Shown: positions 45,064-54,549 of the stretch, piece by piece
Layout: the number at the start of each line of letters is the position of its first letter
Position numbering within the stretch: position 1 is the stretch's first letter
Origin: an uncultured Campylobacter sp.
Lineage (GTDB): Bacteria > Campylobacterota > Campylobacteria > Campylobacterales > Campylobacteraceae
Assembly (NCBI RefSeq): GCF_937959485.1
Contig: NZ_CALGPY010000007.1
Span: 77,212-141,211, forward strand
DNA: 64,000 nucleotides
Reading direction: 5' to 3'
Notes under the pieces: generated by a model
Seen by the model: only the letters and a program-made list of their open reading frames with translations
Database searches by the model: none
What the model was told of the DNA's origin: nothing
Translations under genes and position numbers: made by a program

Positions 45064-46125
45064 ATGAATAACGTTAAATGGTACATCATCGCAGGCGCCG
45101 TGTTAGGCGTGCTAGGTGCGACGCTAGTGCATTTCGGAAACCCGGGCAATATGGGCGTTTGCGTCGCTTGCTTTTTGCGCGACACCACCGGCGCGCTGGG
45201 CTTTCACCGAGCTGCCGCAGTACAATACATCCGCCCGGAGATCATAGGGCTCGTGTTCGGCGGCTTTTTAGCAAGCGTGCTTTGGACGCGCGAGTTTGCA
45301 CCGGTTACCGGCAGCTCGCCGTTTGCGAAATTTTTCCTAGGGATTTTCGCGATGATCGGCTGCCTTGTATTTTTGGGATGTCCGTGGCGCGCGTTTTTGC
45401 GCCTAGGCGGCGGCGATTTGACCGCGCTAGCCGGGTTAGCGGGTCTGATCTGCGGCGTACTCATTGGGTTTTTGCTTAAAAAGCGCGGCTATGAGGCGAG
45501 CAAAGAGGCAAGACTTAGCGGCGCGATCGGAATTCTGCCCGTGTTACTGGGCGCTGCGCTGCTTGCGGCCTTGGTTTTCGGACTCAAAACGGGCGAGGGC
45601 GGCGCGCTTTTTATCTCCGCCAAAGGCCCCGGCGCGCAACACGCTGCGGTAGGCATCTCGCTGGCTGCGGGCATTATCGTGGGCGCGGTGATGCATAGAA
45701 GCAAATTTTGCAGCGTCGGCGCGTTCGGTAGAATTTTTCGCGGTGATTTCTCGATGTTTTGGGGCGTACTAAGCGTTATCGCGTTTGCAAGCATCGCAAA
45801 TATCGCGTTTGGGCAATACAAACTCGGCTTTGAAGGCCAGCCTATCGCACATAACGACTTCGTTTGGAATTTCTTAGGCATGGTGCTCGCAGGACTTTGC
45901 TTCAGCCTCAGCGAGGGCTGCCCGGGCAAGCATCTAGTGCAGGCCGGCACGGGAAATTTAAGCTCGGGCATATTCGTCATCGGCATGGCGGCGGGCGCTG
46001 CGGTCGCGCACAATTTCTTGCTCGCAAGCTCGGCTAAAGGCATCACAGAGTTCGCTCCTTACGCGGTCGCGATCGGTTTTGTTTTTGCGCTTTACGTGGG
46101 GATTTTTCAAAGGCGCGTCGGCTAA
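45064..46125 (+). CDS. yedE: YedE-type inner-membrane transporter (selenium/sulfur related)
   Basis: The 353-residue protein has about nine hydrophobic segments. It has the cysteine/glycine motifs of the YeeE/YedE family: GNMGVCVACFLRDTTGALG near the start, FLGCPWRAFLRLGGGD, RSKFCSVGAFGRIFRG and EGCPGKHLVQAGTGN. YedE proteins with this pattern are linked to selenium metabolism and often travel with yedF and selD, both present at 62321-63936 in this window, though not adjacent. Relatives move thiosulfate, so a sulfur substrate is possible. ATG 45064 is the first start; no strong ribosome binding site is visible. Confidence 0.82.
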   Translation: MNNVKWYIIAGAVLGVLGATLVHFGNPGNMGVCVACFLRDTTGALGFHRAAAVQYIRPEIIGLVFGGFLASVLWTREFAPVTGSSPFAKFFLGIFAMIGCLVFLGCPWRAFLRLGGGDLTALAGLAGLICGVLIGFLLKKRGYEASKEARLSGAIGILPVLLGAALLAALVFGLKTGEGGALFISAKGPGAQHAAVGISLAAGIIVGAVMHRSKFCSVGAFGRIFRGDFSMFWGVLSVIAFASIANIAFGQYKLGFEGQPIAHNDFVWNFLGMVLAGLCFSLSEGCPGKHLVQAGTGNLSSGIFVIGMAAGAAVAHNFLLASSAKGITEFAPYAVAIGFVFALYVGIFQRRVG

Positions 46126-46306
46126 CGCAGACGTTAGCAGAACTTGGCTCGGTTCGCTGTCATATCGCTCTCGGTGTAACGGCAAACACATGCTTTAATT
46201 GCAAAATTATATACGGTGAAATTTAAAATCGCCGTATAAAATTTTGTGCCGCTATAACTTTAAAAAGTAATTTTTGTGCCTGCGTTAGTAAATTTTAAAG
46301 TCATTC

Positions 46307-47841
46307 TTGCTAGACTATGCATTAAATTTTGCTAAATTTAAGGTTGTTTTTTTGGAATTTACTACAATTTTTTCGGTTTTGTTTTTTGCTATTTCGCTGA
46401 TTTTTGCAGCATTTTTGTCGAATAGAACTTTTAAAATTGCTGTGGGCATAATTGCACTAATTTATATTTTTGCACTTTGCTTCGATTTGTTGCTATTTTT
46501 CGTTTTTGGAAAGCATTTCGGACTATTTGTGATAACATTTTTTCGTACCTCTATAGAAGGCGCTCCGATTGTAAGTTTTGCGCGTGAAATTGCGATTTTG
46601 GTGATGATTTGCGTAGCGATCATATTACTTAGTATAATTATTACCGTACGCATTTTGCATTTTCGTCATAGCTCAAAGCTTGGTATTTTATTTATGCCAT
46701 GTATTTTAACAGCCTTTTTTTAAATCCTTTTTACGATGCAGCTAGAGAATATTATCTACAACTGAATCCGCCCGTAGAAGCGATTAAGAAGCAGGTTTAT
46801 CCGTATCTAGCCATTCCACATCCCAAGGCTCCGATAAAGCGTAAAAATATTGTCTATATTTTTTTAGAGAGTTTTGATCGCGCCTATACTGACGAAAGAA
46901 ATTTTGCCAAACTTACACCACATCTAAATGCACTCAAAAATCGTATAGATTTTTCTGAAATACACCAAGTAGTAGATACTGGTTTTACTATTAAAGGGCT
47001 GTTTGGTTCACACTGCGCTGCAAATTATACGTTTGCATCTGCCAAAGATATGGCTTCTGAAAATTTTACTAAAAATATTGTCTGCGCTAGCGAAATTTTA
47101 CACTCTTTGGGATACCATACCTATTTTATAAAGGGCGCTGACTTAAATTTTCAGGGTACTAGAGGCTTTTTGCGTCAAAGAGATTATGACGAAATTAAGG
47201 GGAGAGACGAAATTTTAGCCGTGGATCCATCGGTTCATACTAACGAATGGGGTGTGGATGACGATGATATGCTTCGTGTGGCATGGAATGATTTTGAGCG
47301 TCTAAACAAAGTAGGTAGGCCGTTTTTGTTCTCACTTCTCACGATTGGTACGCACACTCCAAGTGGATTTATCCCGCGCTCATGTGAAGGGCTGGAATAT
47401 AATGAAAATGCCGTGCCAATGCTACGCGCGGTGCATTGCAGTAACCTATTAGTGAGTAAATTTATTGAGCAAATCCGCTCAAGTCCATATGCAGCGAACA
47501 CAATCATTGTACTGCAAAATGATCATCCGCTATTTTATAAAAATGCTATAGATGGTGGCTTTGGCGATGGACTTAAAGACGAGCGGGACTTATTTGTGAT
47601 ACTGGATGATGATTTGGATGGAGAGTTCGAGATCAAAAAGCGTGGTACCTCGTTCGATACTTTTACAACTGTGCTTGGGTATTTAGGAATCTTGGATGAG
47701 ATGAATTTCGGCAGAAACCTGCTCTCGCGCGAGAGCTTACCATTTGATGCCGATGATGAATTCTTTGTAAACGCAAGTAGAATTTTACCCAAGCTTTCTT
47801 ATGACAAAGCGGTACGAGCACAGCAAGAGTCTAGCAAATAG
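46307..47841 (+). pseudogene. LtaS/OpgB-like phosphoglycerol/phosphoethanolamine transferase, split by a T-tract frameshift
   Basis: The first frame (46307-46723, TTG start at 46307 or 46352) encodes about four membrane helices and stops at TAA right after a T7 tract (46715-46721). With one more T, the codons ILTAFF would run on into LNPFYDAAREYYLQ and the second frame (46699-47841). The second frame carries the alkaline-phosphatase-superfamily catalytic parts: Glu in IVYIFLESFD, Thr in DTGFTIKGLFGSHC, the metal-site Asp in WGVDDDDM and Asp-His in VLQNDHP. Together they make a normal membrane-plus-catalytic-domain enzyme of about 510 residues that modifies surface glycans or lipids. It may be a mutant allele or a slippage-controlled gene. 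Confidence 0.75.
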
Positions 47842-48057
47842 ACTCATTTTTGTCACCTCAAATAGTATAAACGGATATAAAACTCCCTCGTTTTAATCCT
47901 TGCCGATTGCGATTTGCATTTGAGGCATTTATTTGCAACAATCATGGAATTTTGTAAATATAAGAGCTCTATATTATGTATCTAGCTAGCCGTGATATCG
48001 TAAAATTATGTTTATATTGCACCGCAAATTCGCTTTTACTAAGCGTAGCATACAGAT

Positions 48058-48377
48058 TTAACACTTATTGCGTTTAACTGACAAGATGGATCTTGGCACT
48101 GTAACCCGACCAAAATCAGCCATATCTGCTTTTTGGCAGCTGCCGCATACTTTTAGCGCCACACCACCGCAATATAGCTCCTTTAGTTTGGCTACCAGAT
48201 CAATGTCGTAATTCCCCGGTTTTTCGGTACTATCTCTTACGAGATCGACCGCGTCATTCATAAGAAAAATTCTTACCTCCTCGCCTTTTTATGCAGGCTG
48301 TCCGCTAGCCTCAATGCGTTGTAGGCGTTGTCCGAGCCGTTATACGGCTGATTTGCCAGGATTAGTAGGATTTTCAT
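48058..48377 (-). pseudogene. DsrE-family small sulfur-carrier-like protein, frameshifted
   Basis: From ATG 48377 (GGAGGAG upstream) the frame encodes MKILLILANQPYNGSDNAY and NALRLADSLHKK, then loses frame at an A5 tract (T5 on the plus strand, about 48285-48289). Adding one base continues as GEEVRIFLMNDAVDL into the frame ending at 48058, which holds the conserved VCGSC cysteines. The whole is about 107 residues, the usual DsrE size. Such proteins relay sulfur or act in redox sensing. One indel away from intact, it may be inactive or a sequencing error. Confidence 0.75.
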
Positions 48378-48490
48378 TTTGCGCTCCTCCGTTTAAAATT
48401 TTATTGAAAAGAATTTTATATCAAAGCGAGTTTGCATTGCCTTAAATTTAAGCTCGGGGATCGGAATGGTTAAATTTAGTTTTTATCGGT

Positions 48491-49489
48491 TTAATTTTTC
48501 TCGCGACGAGCTTCATTTATAGCTTCGATTAGGCTTTGCAGCAGCTCGTCTGCAGCTTTCGCTTTATCGCGCGCGCCGCGATTTTTGCCGTTTGAGGCGC
48601 CTGCTTCGGCGCCCTTTACGCAGTCTTGCACGAAATACCACCAAAAATACCCGCCCACGTAGTTTTGCACGTAGCGCGGCATCGTATAATACCGCCTCAT
48701 CATCGCCTTTTTGCTAGCCTGCGTAGCGTCCGCCGCCGTGTTTCCGCACTCGCCGATGCCAAGCTTTGAAGCGGGGAAAGTGCTTTGCAGATTGGTAAAA
48801 ATTTTGCTCCAATCAGGCGCAAAACCCTCGTTGTCATCCTCATAGTAACTTACGAAAAGATAATCCAGTCCCTCTTTCATATCCTGCGGCACGAATTTTC
48901 GCAGCCACTCACGCATCTGCGTTTTCTGCGCTCCGCTCGGCGTATAATACGCCGTAAGCGCCGTCTTGGCGCCCTTTTTGTGGATGAGCTCGAAGGCCGC
49001 GATCATCTTAGCGGCGATGAAATTCGCATCGTCCCCGAGCCACCCCTCGCCGTTTATTTCGTTGCCGATCTCCCAGATCTGCACGTAGGGCGCGAGCGCG
49101 GCGAAGGCGTCCGCAAACCTCTTTTCGTAACTTTTCACGCTTTTGTACGAGCTCATCTCGTAGGAGTCCACGGGGCAGGCCATCACGTACGAAACCTCGC
49201 TAAGCCGCCTAAAAAGAGGCTCGTACTCGCGCGGACTAATTTCTTTTGACATTACGACGCGTACGGTGGGTTTTGCGGGTAGGGTTTGCAGGGCACGCAC
49301 GATGCTCTGCAGCTTCGCGCCCGAGGCGTCTTGCACGTCCTCGTACCAGCCGTCGTCGATCGTAACGCCCCAGATGAAGTCAGATTTAAAATTTTGTTTT
49401 GAAATTTTATTTGGATTTTCGCCGTAAAGTACGCCGCAAAACAGCGCCCCGCAAAACAGCGCGAGAAATATGTGTTTGAAATAGACCAT
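48491..49489 (-). CDS. Secreted glycoside hydrolase, clan GH-A-like TIM barrel
   Basis: The 332-residue product has a signal peptide (FLALFCGALFCGVLYG). Its catalytic domain has WEIGNEINGEG, with the Asn-Glu pair expected for the acid/base residue. A second candidate Glu lies in LGIGECGNT near the end of a later strand, the usual nucleophile place. IWGVTIDDGWYEDV near the start fits a first barrel strand. The closest overall style is endo-glycanases such as GH53/GH5-like enzymes, but the family and substrate are not certain. It stands alone, with GAGCAAGCC before the ATG. Confidence 0.72.
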   Translation of the reverse strand: MVYFKHIFLALFCGALFCGVLYGENPNKISKQNFKSDFIWGVTIDDGWYEDVQDASGAKLQSIVRALQTLPAKPTVRVVMSKEISPREYEPLFRRLSEVSYVMACPVDSYEMSSYKSVKSYEKRFADAFAALAPYVQIWEIGNEINGEGWLGDDANFIAAKMIAAFELIHKKGAKTALTAYYTPSGAQKTQMREWLRKFVPQDMKEGLDYLFVSYYEDDNEGFAPDWSKIFTNLQSTFPASKLGIGECGNTAADATQASKKAMMRRYYTMPRYVQNYVGGYFWWYFVQDCVKGAEAGASNGKNRGARDKAKAADELLQSLIEAINEARREKN

Positions 49490-49564
49490 GGCTTGCTCCT
49501 TGATTTGAAATTTTAAAAATTAGCTCTTTGCTGGTCTTTTCACAACCGATCAAGCAATCAAAAT

Positions 49565-50158
49565 TTATCTCTTGCCTCTAAGATCATAAGAATAATACGA
49601 ACGAGAAAAACCCTCTACGCTGAATATAGCAAAAGCATTAAGTGCAAGAGCCGCTAAGCTTAGTAACACCGTAGCAGGCAGTGAAAAGCGCGCCAAAAAC
49701 GCATTTACAATAGCTGCAAGTACAAGCGCGATAAAGCAATATGAAAATATCGCAACTCCGCTAGTATCGGCAAGCTCCTGATAAAATCTATAAAAAAACA
49801 GAAACGATGCGATGAATCCCAATGCAAGTAGTATCTGAGCGATGATGCCGCCTGCTAAAAATATAAATAACAATACGCCTATAAATATCGCCGCAAAGGC
49901 AATGGCTACGTTGCGCAAAAGGCTGCGGCTTGCGGTAAGTTTAGAGATATTATAAATGCTAAAGATAAAAAGCACGAATGCCGCTGCGCTTAGTAGCACT
50001 CCTAATCCGCCGTAAATTCCTAATAGCAATAGCACCAGTTCGGCTATAGCTTTTAAGGCGCAGGCCGCGATGAAGGTGTATTTGATGAGTGCTACTTCTT
50101 TTTCTTGCGGGTTTGAGGGCTGCTGATCTTGAGTGTGCAGGTAGTCGTTTAAATCCAT
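49565..50158 (-). CDS. Multi-span integral membrane protein of unknown function
   Basis: The 197-residue protein has a polar N-terminus (MDLNDYLHTQDQQPSNPQEK) and then six hydrophobic segments, with short basic loops and a final YSYDLRGKR. No motif identifies a function. ATG 50158 is preferred to the upstream ATG at 50182 because AAGGAG lies 5 bases before it. It has the look of small DUF membrane proteins with paired helices. There is no obvious operon partner. Confidence 0.7.
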   Translation of the reverse strand: MDLNDYLHTQDQQPSNPQEKEVALIKYTFIAACALKAIAELVLLLLGIYGGLGVLLSAAAFVLFIFSIYNISKLTASRSLLRNVAIAFAAIFIGVLLFIFLAGGIIAQILLALGFIASFLFFYRFYQELADTSGVAIFSYCFIALVLAAIVNAFLARFSLPATVLLSLAALALNAFAIFSVEGFSRSYYSYDLRGKR

Positions 50159-50428
50159 ATTCGCTCCTTGAAATTTATACAAAAGTATATCTAAAAAACG
50201 AATAGGTAAAGATAAATTTCAAAATTTAGCGGCTCGCCGGCGGATATGTCGTATAAAGCAGGCGCCGCACAAAGGCGGGTAAATTTAAGAGGTAAATTTT
50301 AAAATTTAGATCGGAATTTTGGCGCTGGCGCGGCGGATAAATTTTTAAGCGGGCTGTAAATTTAAAAAGATTTGAGGTAAATTTCGCGCAGATCTGCAAA
50401 TTTAAAATCCGCAAATCCGCGCAAACTG

Positions 50429-50641
50429 CTACAAGCGGGACTCGTAGCGACGTAGCGTATAAAGGCGCTTAAGCATCTTCTTGCGAGCGGAAATCTTTTG
50501 CTTTTTGCGGACTTCCGTCATCGGCTCGAAAAATCTTCGCGCGCGCACCTCGGTAACGACTAGGTTACGATCGGTTTGCTTTTTAAAGCGTCTGTAAGCT
50601 TCGTCGAATGATTCGTTCGGATATACCTTTACTCCAGGCAC
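50429..50641 (-). CDS. rpsU: 30S ribosomal protein S21
   Basis: The 70-residue S21 starts at GTG 50641 (VPGVKVYPNESFDEAY), preceded by GTGAGGAAA, three codons inside the longest possible frame. The conserved VVTEVRARRFFEPMTE and basic RKKQKISARKKMLKRL tail are complete. S21 sits near the anti-Shine-Dalgarno end of 16S rRNA and helps initiation. Confidence 0.95.
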   Translation of the reverse strand: MPGVKVYPNESFDEAYRRFKKQTDRNLVVTEVRARRFFEPMTEVRKKQKISARKKMLKRLYTLRRYESRL

Positions 50642-50692
50642 TTTCCTCACCGCCTTTCAAAAAAATAAATCGTAAGTTTAGCGAAAAATTCT

Positions 50693-51325
50693 TTAAATTT
50701 GCTTTTGAAGCTCTCTTTTGTATTTCCACACGCTCTTTTTGCTCTGCGTATCGATGAGGGAAAGCTCTAAAAATAGGCTCTCGCTTGCTTGTACGGTAGA
50801 ATTTTTAGATGCAGAATTTAAGCTTTTTGCTTTTTTAGATCCTGCCTTACCGTCGTTTGCCATAGCGGGGCTTTGCGGTAAAATTTTACCTACTAAGATG
50901 TAATCCGGCGCGTAGATCGAGCCGCTTTCTACGGCGTGATAGCCACGGCTTACGCCATCGTTGCTAAATACGAGTTCGTCTTTACTTGGGGCGTCTGTGA
51001 CGACTGCTTTGCCTGAATGCAGCAGCGAAATTCTAATTTTTTTGCTCAAAAATTCCGCATCCACGCCGTGCACGTTTGTCCCGTCCAGCGGTTCGATGCC
51101 GACGACGCTGAATCTACCGCCTTTTTTGCCGACTATGCGCTTCGAGAGCAGATCAGCGATGCTTTCGCCTGCGATGCGCTCCAGATACGCGTTTGGATAC
51201 CCAGCGTGGTCGATGCCTCCTGCAAGTGCCGAATTATCCGTGCTTTTAGAGCCTTTAAGCGCAGCACAGCCCGCTAAAAAGGCACACAGCAAGAGCACGA
51301 AAAAACTTATTTTAAAATTTTTCAT
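50693..51325 (-). CDS. LpoB-like lipoprotein, putative penicillin-binding-protein activator
   Basis: The 210-residue product has a lipoprotein signal (FFVLLLCAFLAGC). A core consistent with the CsgG/LpoB fold follows: GESIADLLSKRIVGKKGGRF, GTNVHGVDAEFLSKKIRISL, YAPDYILVGKI and a terminal LSLIDTQSKKSVWKYKREL. LpoB relatives anchor in the outer membrane and activate PBP1B-type peptidoglycan synthases. A Ser/Lys-rich insertion interrupts the domain near 160-180. It is divergent from the ribonucleotide reductase genes. Confidence 0.8.
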   Translation of the reverse strand: MKNFKISFFVLLLCAFLAGCAALKGSKSTDNSALAGGIDHAGYPNAYLERIAGESIADLLSKRIVGKKGGRFSVVGIEPLDGTNVHGVDAEFLSKKIRISLLHSGKAVVTDAPSKDELVFSNDGVSRGYHAVESGSIYAPDYILVGKILPQSPAMANDGKAGSKKAKSLNSASKNSTVQASESLFLELSLIDTQSKKSVWKYKRELQKQI

Positions 51326-51496
51326 AGCATTTCCAAATTTTATAAGATAAACTCCGCGATTATAGCGAGATTTGGTTAAATTTCGTTTTTTATAAGCAAA
51401 ATTTGTAACGGATATTCCGCTCGTTCCTTTAATTTTGAGTTAAAGATTCCTTGATATACTTTCTGCCAATTTATTCAGAAAATTCTCGGGGTGCTT

Positions 51497-53605
51497 ATGA
51501 AAAAAATCATTAAAAGAGACGGAAGTTTTCAAGAATTTCAATCCTACAAAATAAAAGATGCTATCAAAAAAGCCTACAAAAGCGTGGGTAGCGAGTTTGA
51601 CGAAAAAGTCTTTGATAATGTAATGGGCGCGATCGTTTTTAAAGAGAAATTAAGCGTCGAAGATATCCAAGATCTCATCGAGAAAAAGCTCTTTGAAGCG
51701 GGCGATTTCGCCGTTTTGAAAAGCTTCATGATCTACCGCCACACGCACAAGATGCAGCGTGAGCACATTTTGGGGCTTGAGGAGGATACGACTTACATCA
51801 ACTGCACTCAGACGGTCAATGAATATATCAGCAAGCAGGATTGGCGAATTTTAGCAAATTCCAACACTAGCTACTCAAACGCAGGCCTGATAAATAACAC
51901 CGCCGGCAAGGTCATCGCAAACTACTGGCTAGATAAAATTTACTCTCGCGAGGAGGGTGCGGCACACCGAAACGGCGACTATCATATCCACGATCTGGAC
52001 TGCCTTACGGCGTATTGCGCGGGCTGGAGCCTGCGCGTGCTTCTAAACGAGGGTTTTAACGGCGTGCGCGGCAGGGTCGAGAGCAAGGCGCCGAAGCATT
52101 TCCGCGAAGCGCTGTATCAGATGGCTAATTTCCTTGGAATTTTACAAAGCGAGTGGGCGGGCGCGCAGGCGTTTAGTAGCTTTGATACATATCTGGCGCC
52201 ATACGTTTTCCGCGATAAATTAAGCGACGATGAGGTCAAAAAGGCGATCACTAGCTTCGTGTTCAACCTAAACGTCCCGGCGCGCTGGGGTCAAAGCCCA
52301 TTTACCAACGTCACCATCGATATGACCTGCCCGGATGATCTAAAAACGCAAATCCCTACGCACAACAACGAGCATCTATTTAAAAATTTGCACGACGAGG
52401 AGCTTTTGGCCGAGGCTAAAAGGCGCGGCAAGGACTCGCTCGAGGCTTTGACTTACGGCGATTTCGAGCCTGAGATGAACCGCATCGTGATTGCATTTTA
52501 CGAGGTTTTAACGACGGGCGATAAGTGCGGTCAGCCCTTTACCTTCCCGATTCCTACGGTAAATTTAACGGAGGAGTTTGATTGGGATACGCCTGCGGCT
52601 GACGCGGTATTTGAAAACACCGCCAAAGTAGGCTCAAGCTATTTTCAAAATTTTATCGGCTCGCAATATATCACGAACGAAAATGGCGAGCGCGTACCCA
52701 ATCCAAAGGCGTATAAACCTGGCGCCGTACGCTCGATGTGTTGCCGCTTGCAGCTTGATCTGCGCGAGCTTCTTAAGCGCGGCGGAGGACTTTTCGGAAG
52801 CGCGGAGATGACGGGAAGCATCGGCGTCGTAACGATAAATTTAGCCCGCCTAGGCTATCTATATAAAAATAACGAAGAGGCGCTGTATGCGAGGCTGGAC
52901 GAGCTTTTAGAGCTTGCCAAATCGACGCTTGAGAAAAAGAGAAAATTTGTTACCGAGATGTTCGAGCGCGGCTTGTATCCATATACGAAGCGCTATCTGC
53001 CGGGCTTTAATAACCATTTCAGTACCATCGGTATCAACGGCGCAAACGAGATGATCCGAAATTTCAGCGGTAACAAAGAAGATATTACGACGGAATTCGG
53101 GCGTAAATTTGCCCTTAAAATGGTTGAGTATCTGCGCGAGAAGATCCGCTCGTTTCAGGAGCAGACCGGAAATTTATATAATCTCGAAGCCACGCCTGCC
53201 GAGGGCACGACGTATCGCTTCGCCAAAGAGGATAAGAAGCGCTACGCAGATATCATCCAAGCGGGATTTGATAAAAACATATACTACACCAATTCGACGC
53301 AGCTTCCGGCAAATTTCGGAAGCGATCCGTTCGAGGCGCTGGCGATGCAGGACGAGCTGCAAAGCTCCTATACAGGCGGCACGGTGCTGCATCTGTATAT
53401 GAAGGAGCGCATCAGCTCGGCTCAGGCGTGCAAACAGCTCGTAAAAAGCGTAGTGCAAAACTACAAGCTTCCTTATATCACGATTACGCCGATTTTCAGC
53501 GTCTGTCATAAGCACGGCTACATCAGCGGCGAGCATGAATACTGCCCGAAATGCGACGAGGAGCTGCTCGCGGAATACAAAGCCAAGCAGAGCAAGGGCG
53601 CTTAA
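51497..53605 (+). CDS. nrdD: Anaerobic ribonucleoside-triphosphate reductase, large chain lacking the glycyl-radical tail
   Basis: NrdD reduces ribonucleotides to deoxyribonucleotides without oxygen. The 702-residue product has an ATP-cone (KIIKRDGSFQEFQSYKI, about 1-95), the ten-stranded barrel with HNGDYHIHDLDCL-like and FGSAEMTGSIGVV regions, and near the end the zinc site CHKHGY...YCPKC. Normal NrdD continues after this site with the glycyl-radical motif; here it stops at KAKQSKGA. That motif is encoded by the next small gene (53645-53809) in the same frame after two TAA codons. ATG 51497 (GGGG upstream) is chosen over GTG 51491. Confidence 0.93.
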   Translation: MKKIIKRDGSFQEFQSYKIKDAIKKAYKSVGSEFDEKVFDNVMGAIVFKEKLSVEDIQDLIEKKLFEAGDFAVLKSFMIYRHTHKMQREHILGLEEDTTYINCTQTVNEYISKQDWRILANSNTSYSNAGLINNTAGKVIANYWLDKIYSREEGAAHRNGDYHIHDLDCLTAYCAGWSLRVLLNEGFNGVRGRVESKAPKHFREALYQMANFLGILQSEWAGAQAFSSFDTYLAPYVFRDKLSDDEVKKAITSFVFNLNVPARWGQSPFTNVTIDMTCPDDLKTQIPTHNNEHLFKNLHDEELLAEAKRRGKDSLEALTYGDFEPEMNRIVIAFYEVLTTGDKCGQPFTFPIPTVNLTEEFDWDTPAADAVFENTAKVGSSYFQNFIGSQYITNENGERVPNPKAYKPGAVRSMCCRLQLDLRELLKRGGGLFGSAEMTGSIGVVTINLARLGYLYKNNEEALYARLDELLELAKSTLEKKRKFVTEMFERGLYPYTKRYLPGFNNHFSTIGINGANEMIRNFSGNKEDITTEFGRKFALKMVEYLREKIRSFQEQTGNLYNLEATPAEGTTYRFAKEDKKRYADIIQAGFDKNIYYTNSTQLPANFGSDPFEALAMQDELQSSYTGGTVLHLYMKERISSAQACKQLVKSVVQNYKLPYITITPIFSVCHKHGYISGEHEYCPKCDEELLAEYKAKQSKGA

Positions 53606-53644
53606 ATAGCGATTTAAATTTTAATCTTAATGAAAGGATGGAGA

Positions 53645-53809
53645 ATGGAATTTCCAAAAGAGTTAGAAGCAAAACGCACAAAATGCGTCGTTTACACAAG
53701 AGTAATGGGCTATTTACGCCCAGTAGAGAGCTTTAATATCGGAAAGAAGGGCGAACACAAAGAGCGCGTCTTTTTTGAAGAGAAAAAAGACAAAAAGCAG
53801 ATCGCCTAG
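53645..53809 (+). CDS. NrdD glycyl-radical domain encoded as a separate 54-residue protein
   Basis: The product starts MEFPKELEAKRTKCVVYTR and contains RVMGYLRPVESFNIGKKGEH, matching the NrdD C-terminal signature R-V-x-G-Y...N-x-G-K-x-x-E. Gly22 is the expected radical glycine. It has its own AAAGGATGGAGA ribosome site and ATG, 40 bases after the nrdD stop and 18 bases before nrdG. The tail of an enzyme that is normally one chain is thus supplied in trans, comparable in principle to GrcA/YfiD for pyruvate formate-lyase. NrdG would generate the radical on this peptide after it docks on the large chain. It is too short for most gene finders and easily missed. Confidence 0.85.
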   Translation: MEFPKELEAKRTKCVVYTRVMGYLRPVESFNIGKKGEHKERVFFEEKKDKKQIA

Positions 53810-53826
53810 TCGCCGCTACCGGCCAA

Positions 53827-54549
53827 ATGCAACAAACGCATACGAAGCCGCCGCAAGCCTTAAACCTGCGTAACGCGCAGATTTACGAGATCACGCCGTT
53901 TACGATGCTTGATTTTCCTGATCACATCGCCGCGATCGCGTGGTTTTGCGGCTGCAATATGCGTTGCAATTACTGCTACAACCCTCAAATCGTTACTTCA
54001 CGGGGTAAAATTTCAAACGAAGAGTTTCTGCGCTTTTTGGATGTGCGCGCGGGCAAGCTTCAGGGCATCGTATTTAGCGGCGGCGAATGCACCTGTGCGA
54101 GCGATTTTATCCCGCTGGCGCACGAAGTTAAGCAGCGCGGCTTTTTGCTCAAGGTTGATACCAACGGCTCAAATCCGCAAAAGATCGAAGATGCGCTAAG
54201 CCTAGGGCTGATCGATTATATAGCGCTTGATTTTAAGGCGCCGCGGCAGGATTTTGAGCTCATTACAAAGTCAAATTTATATGATAGATTTCTGCAAACT
54301 CTTAGGCTTTTGCTGCGGCAAAATTTTAAATTTGAGGTGCGAACGACCGTGCATGCCGATTTTTTAAACGAAGCGAAGGTCGAGCAGATGGCGCAAATTT
54401 TATGGAGCGAGGGCTACCGCGGCGTCTATTATCTACAAAACTTCCTGCCCACCGGCGATAATTTCGGCAATTTAAGCGCGCCGCTTGCAAGCTTTGATCC
54501 GAGCAAAATTCGTACCGATCTAAAGATCGAACTTCGAAATTTTGATTAA
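53827..54549 (+). CDS. nrdG: Anaerobic ribonucleotide reductase activating enzyme, radical SAM
   Basis: The 240-residue protein uses a 4Fe-4S cluster and S-adenosylmethionine to make the glycyl radical in NrdD. The cluster cysteines are in FCGCNMRCNYCYNPQ (CxxxCxxC), followed by the SAM-binding GGECT and the strand LLKVDTNGSNP. It has the longer form seen with ribonucleotide-reductase activators of the second type. ATG 53827 follows the small glycyl-domain gene by 17 bases, in one operon with nrdD. Confidence 0.92.
   Translation: MQQTHTKPPQALNLRNAQIYEITPFTMLDFPDHIAAIAWFCGCNMRCNYCYNPQIVTSRGKISNEEFLRFLDVRAGKLQGIVFSGGECTCASDFIPLAHEVKQRGFLLKVDTNGSNPQKIEDALSLGLIDYIALDFKAPRQDFELITKSNLYDRFLQTLRLLLRQNFKFEVRTTVHADFLNEAKVEQMAQILWSEGYRGVYYLQNFLPTGDNFGNLSAPLASFDPSKIRTDLKIELRNFD

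Noticed and set aside
50226..50414. 62-codon minus-strand frame next to rpsU
   Set aside because: AAATTT-derived low-complexity translation with no start signal.
53603..53645. Programmed stop-codon readthrough joining nrdD to its glycyl tail
   Set aside because: Two in-frame TAA codons and a good separate ribosome site with ATG favour two proteins; TAA is not read as selenocysteine.
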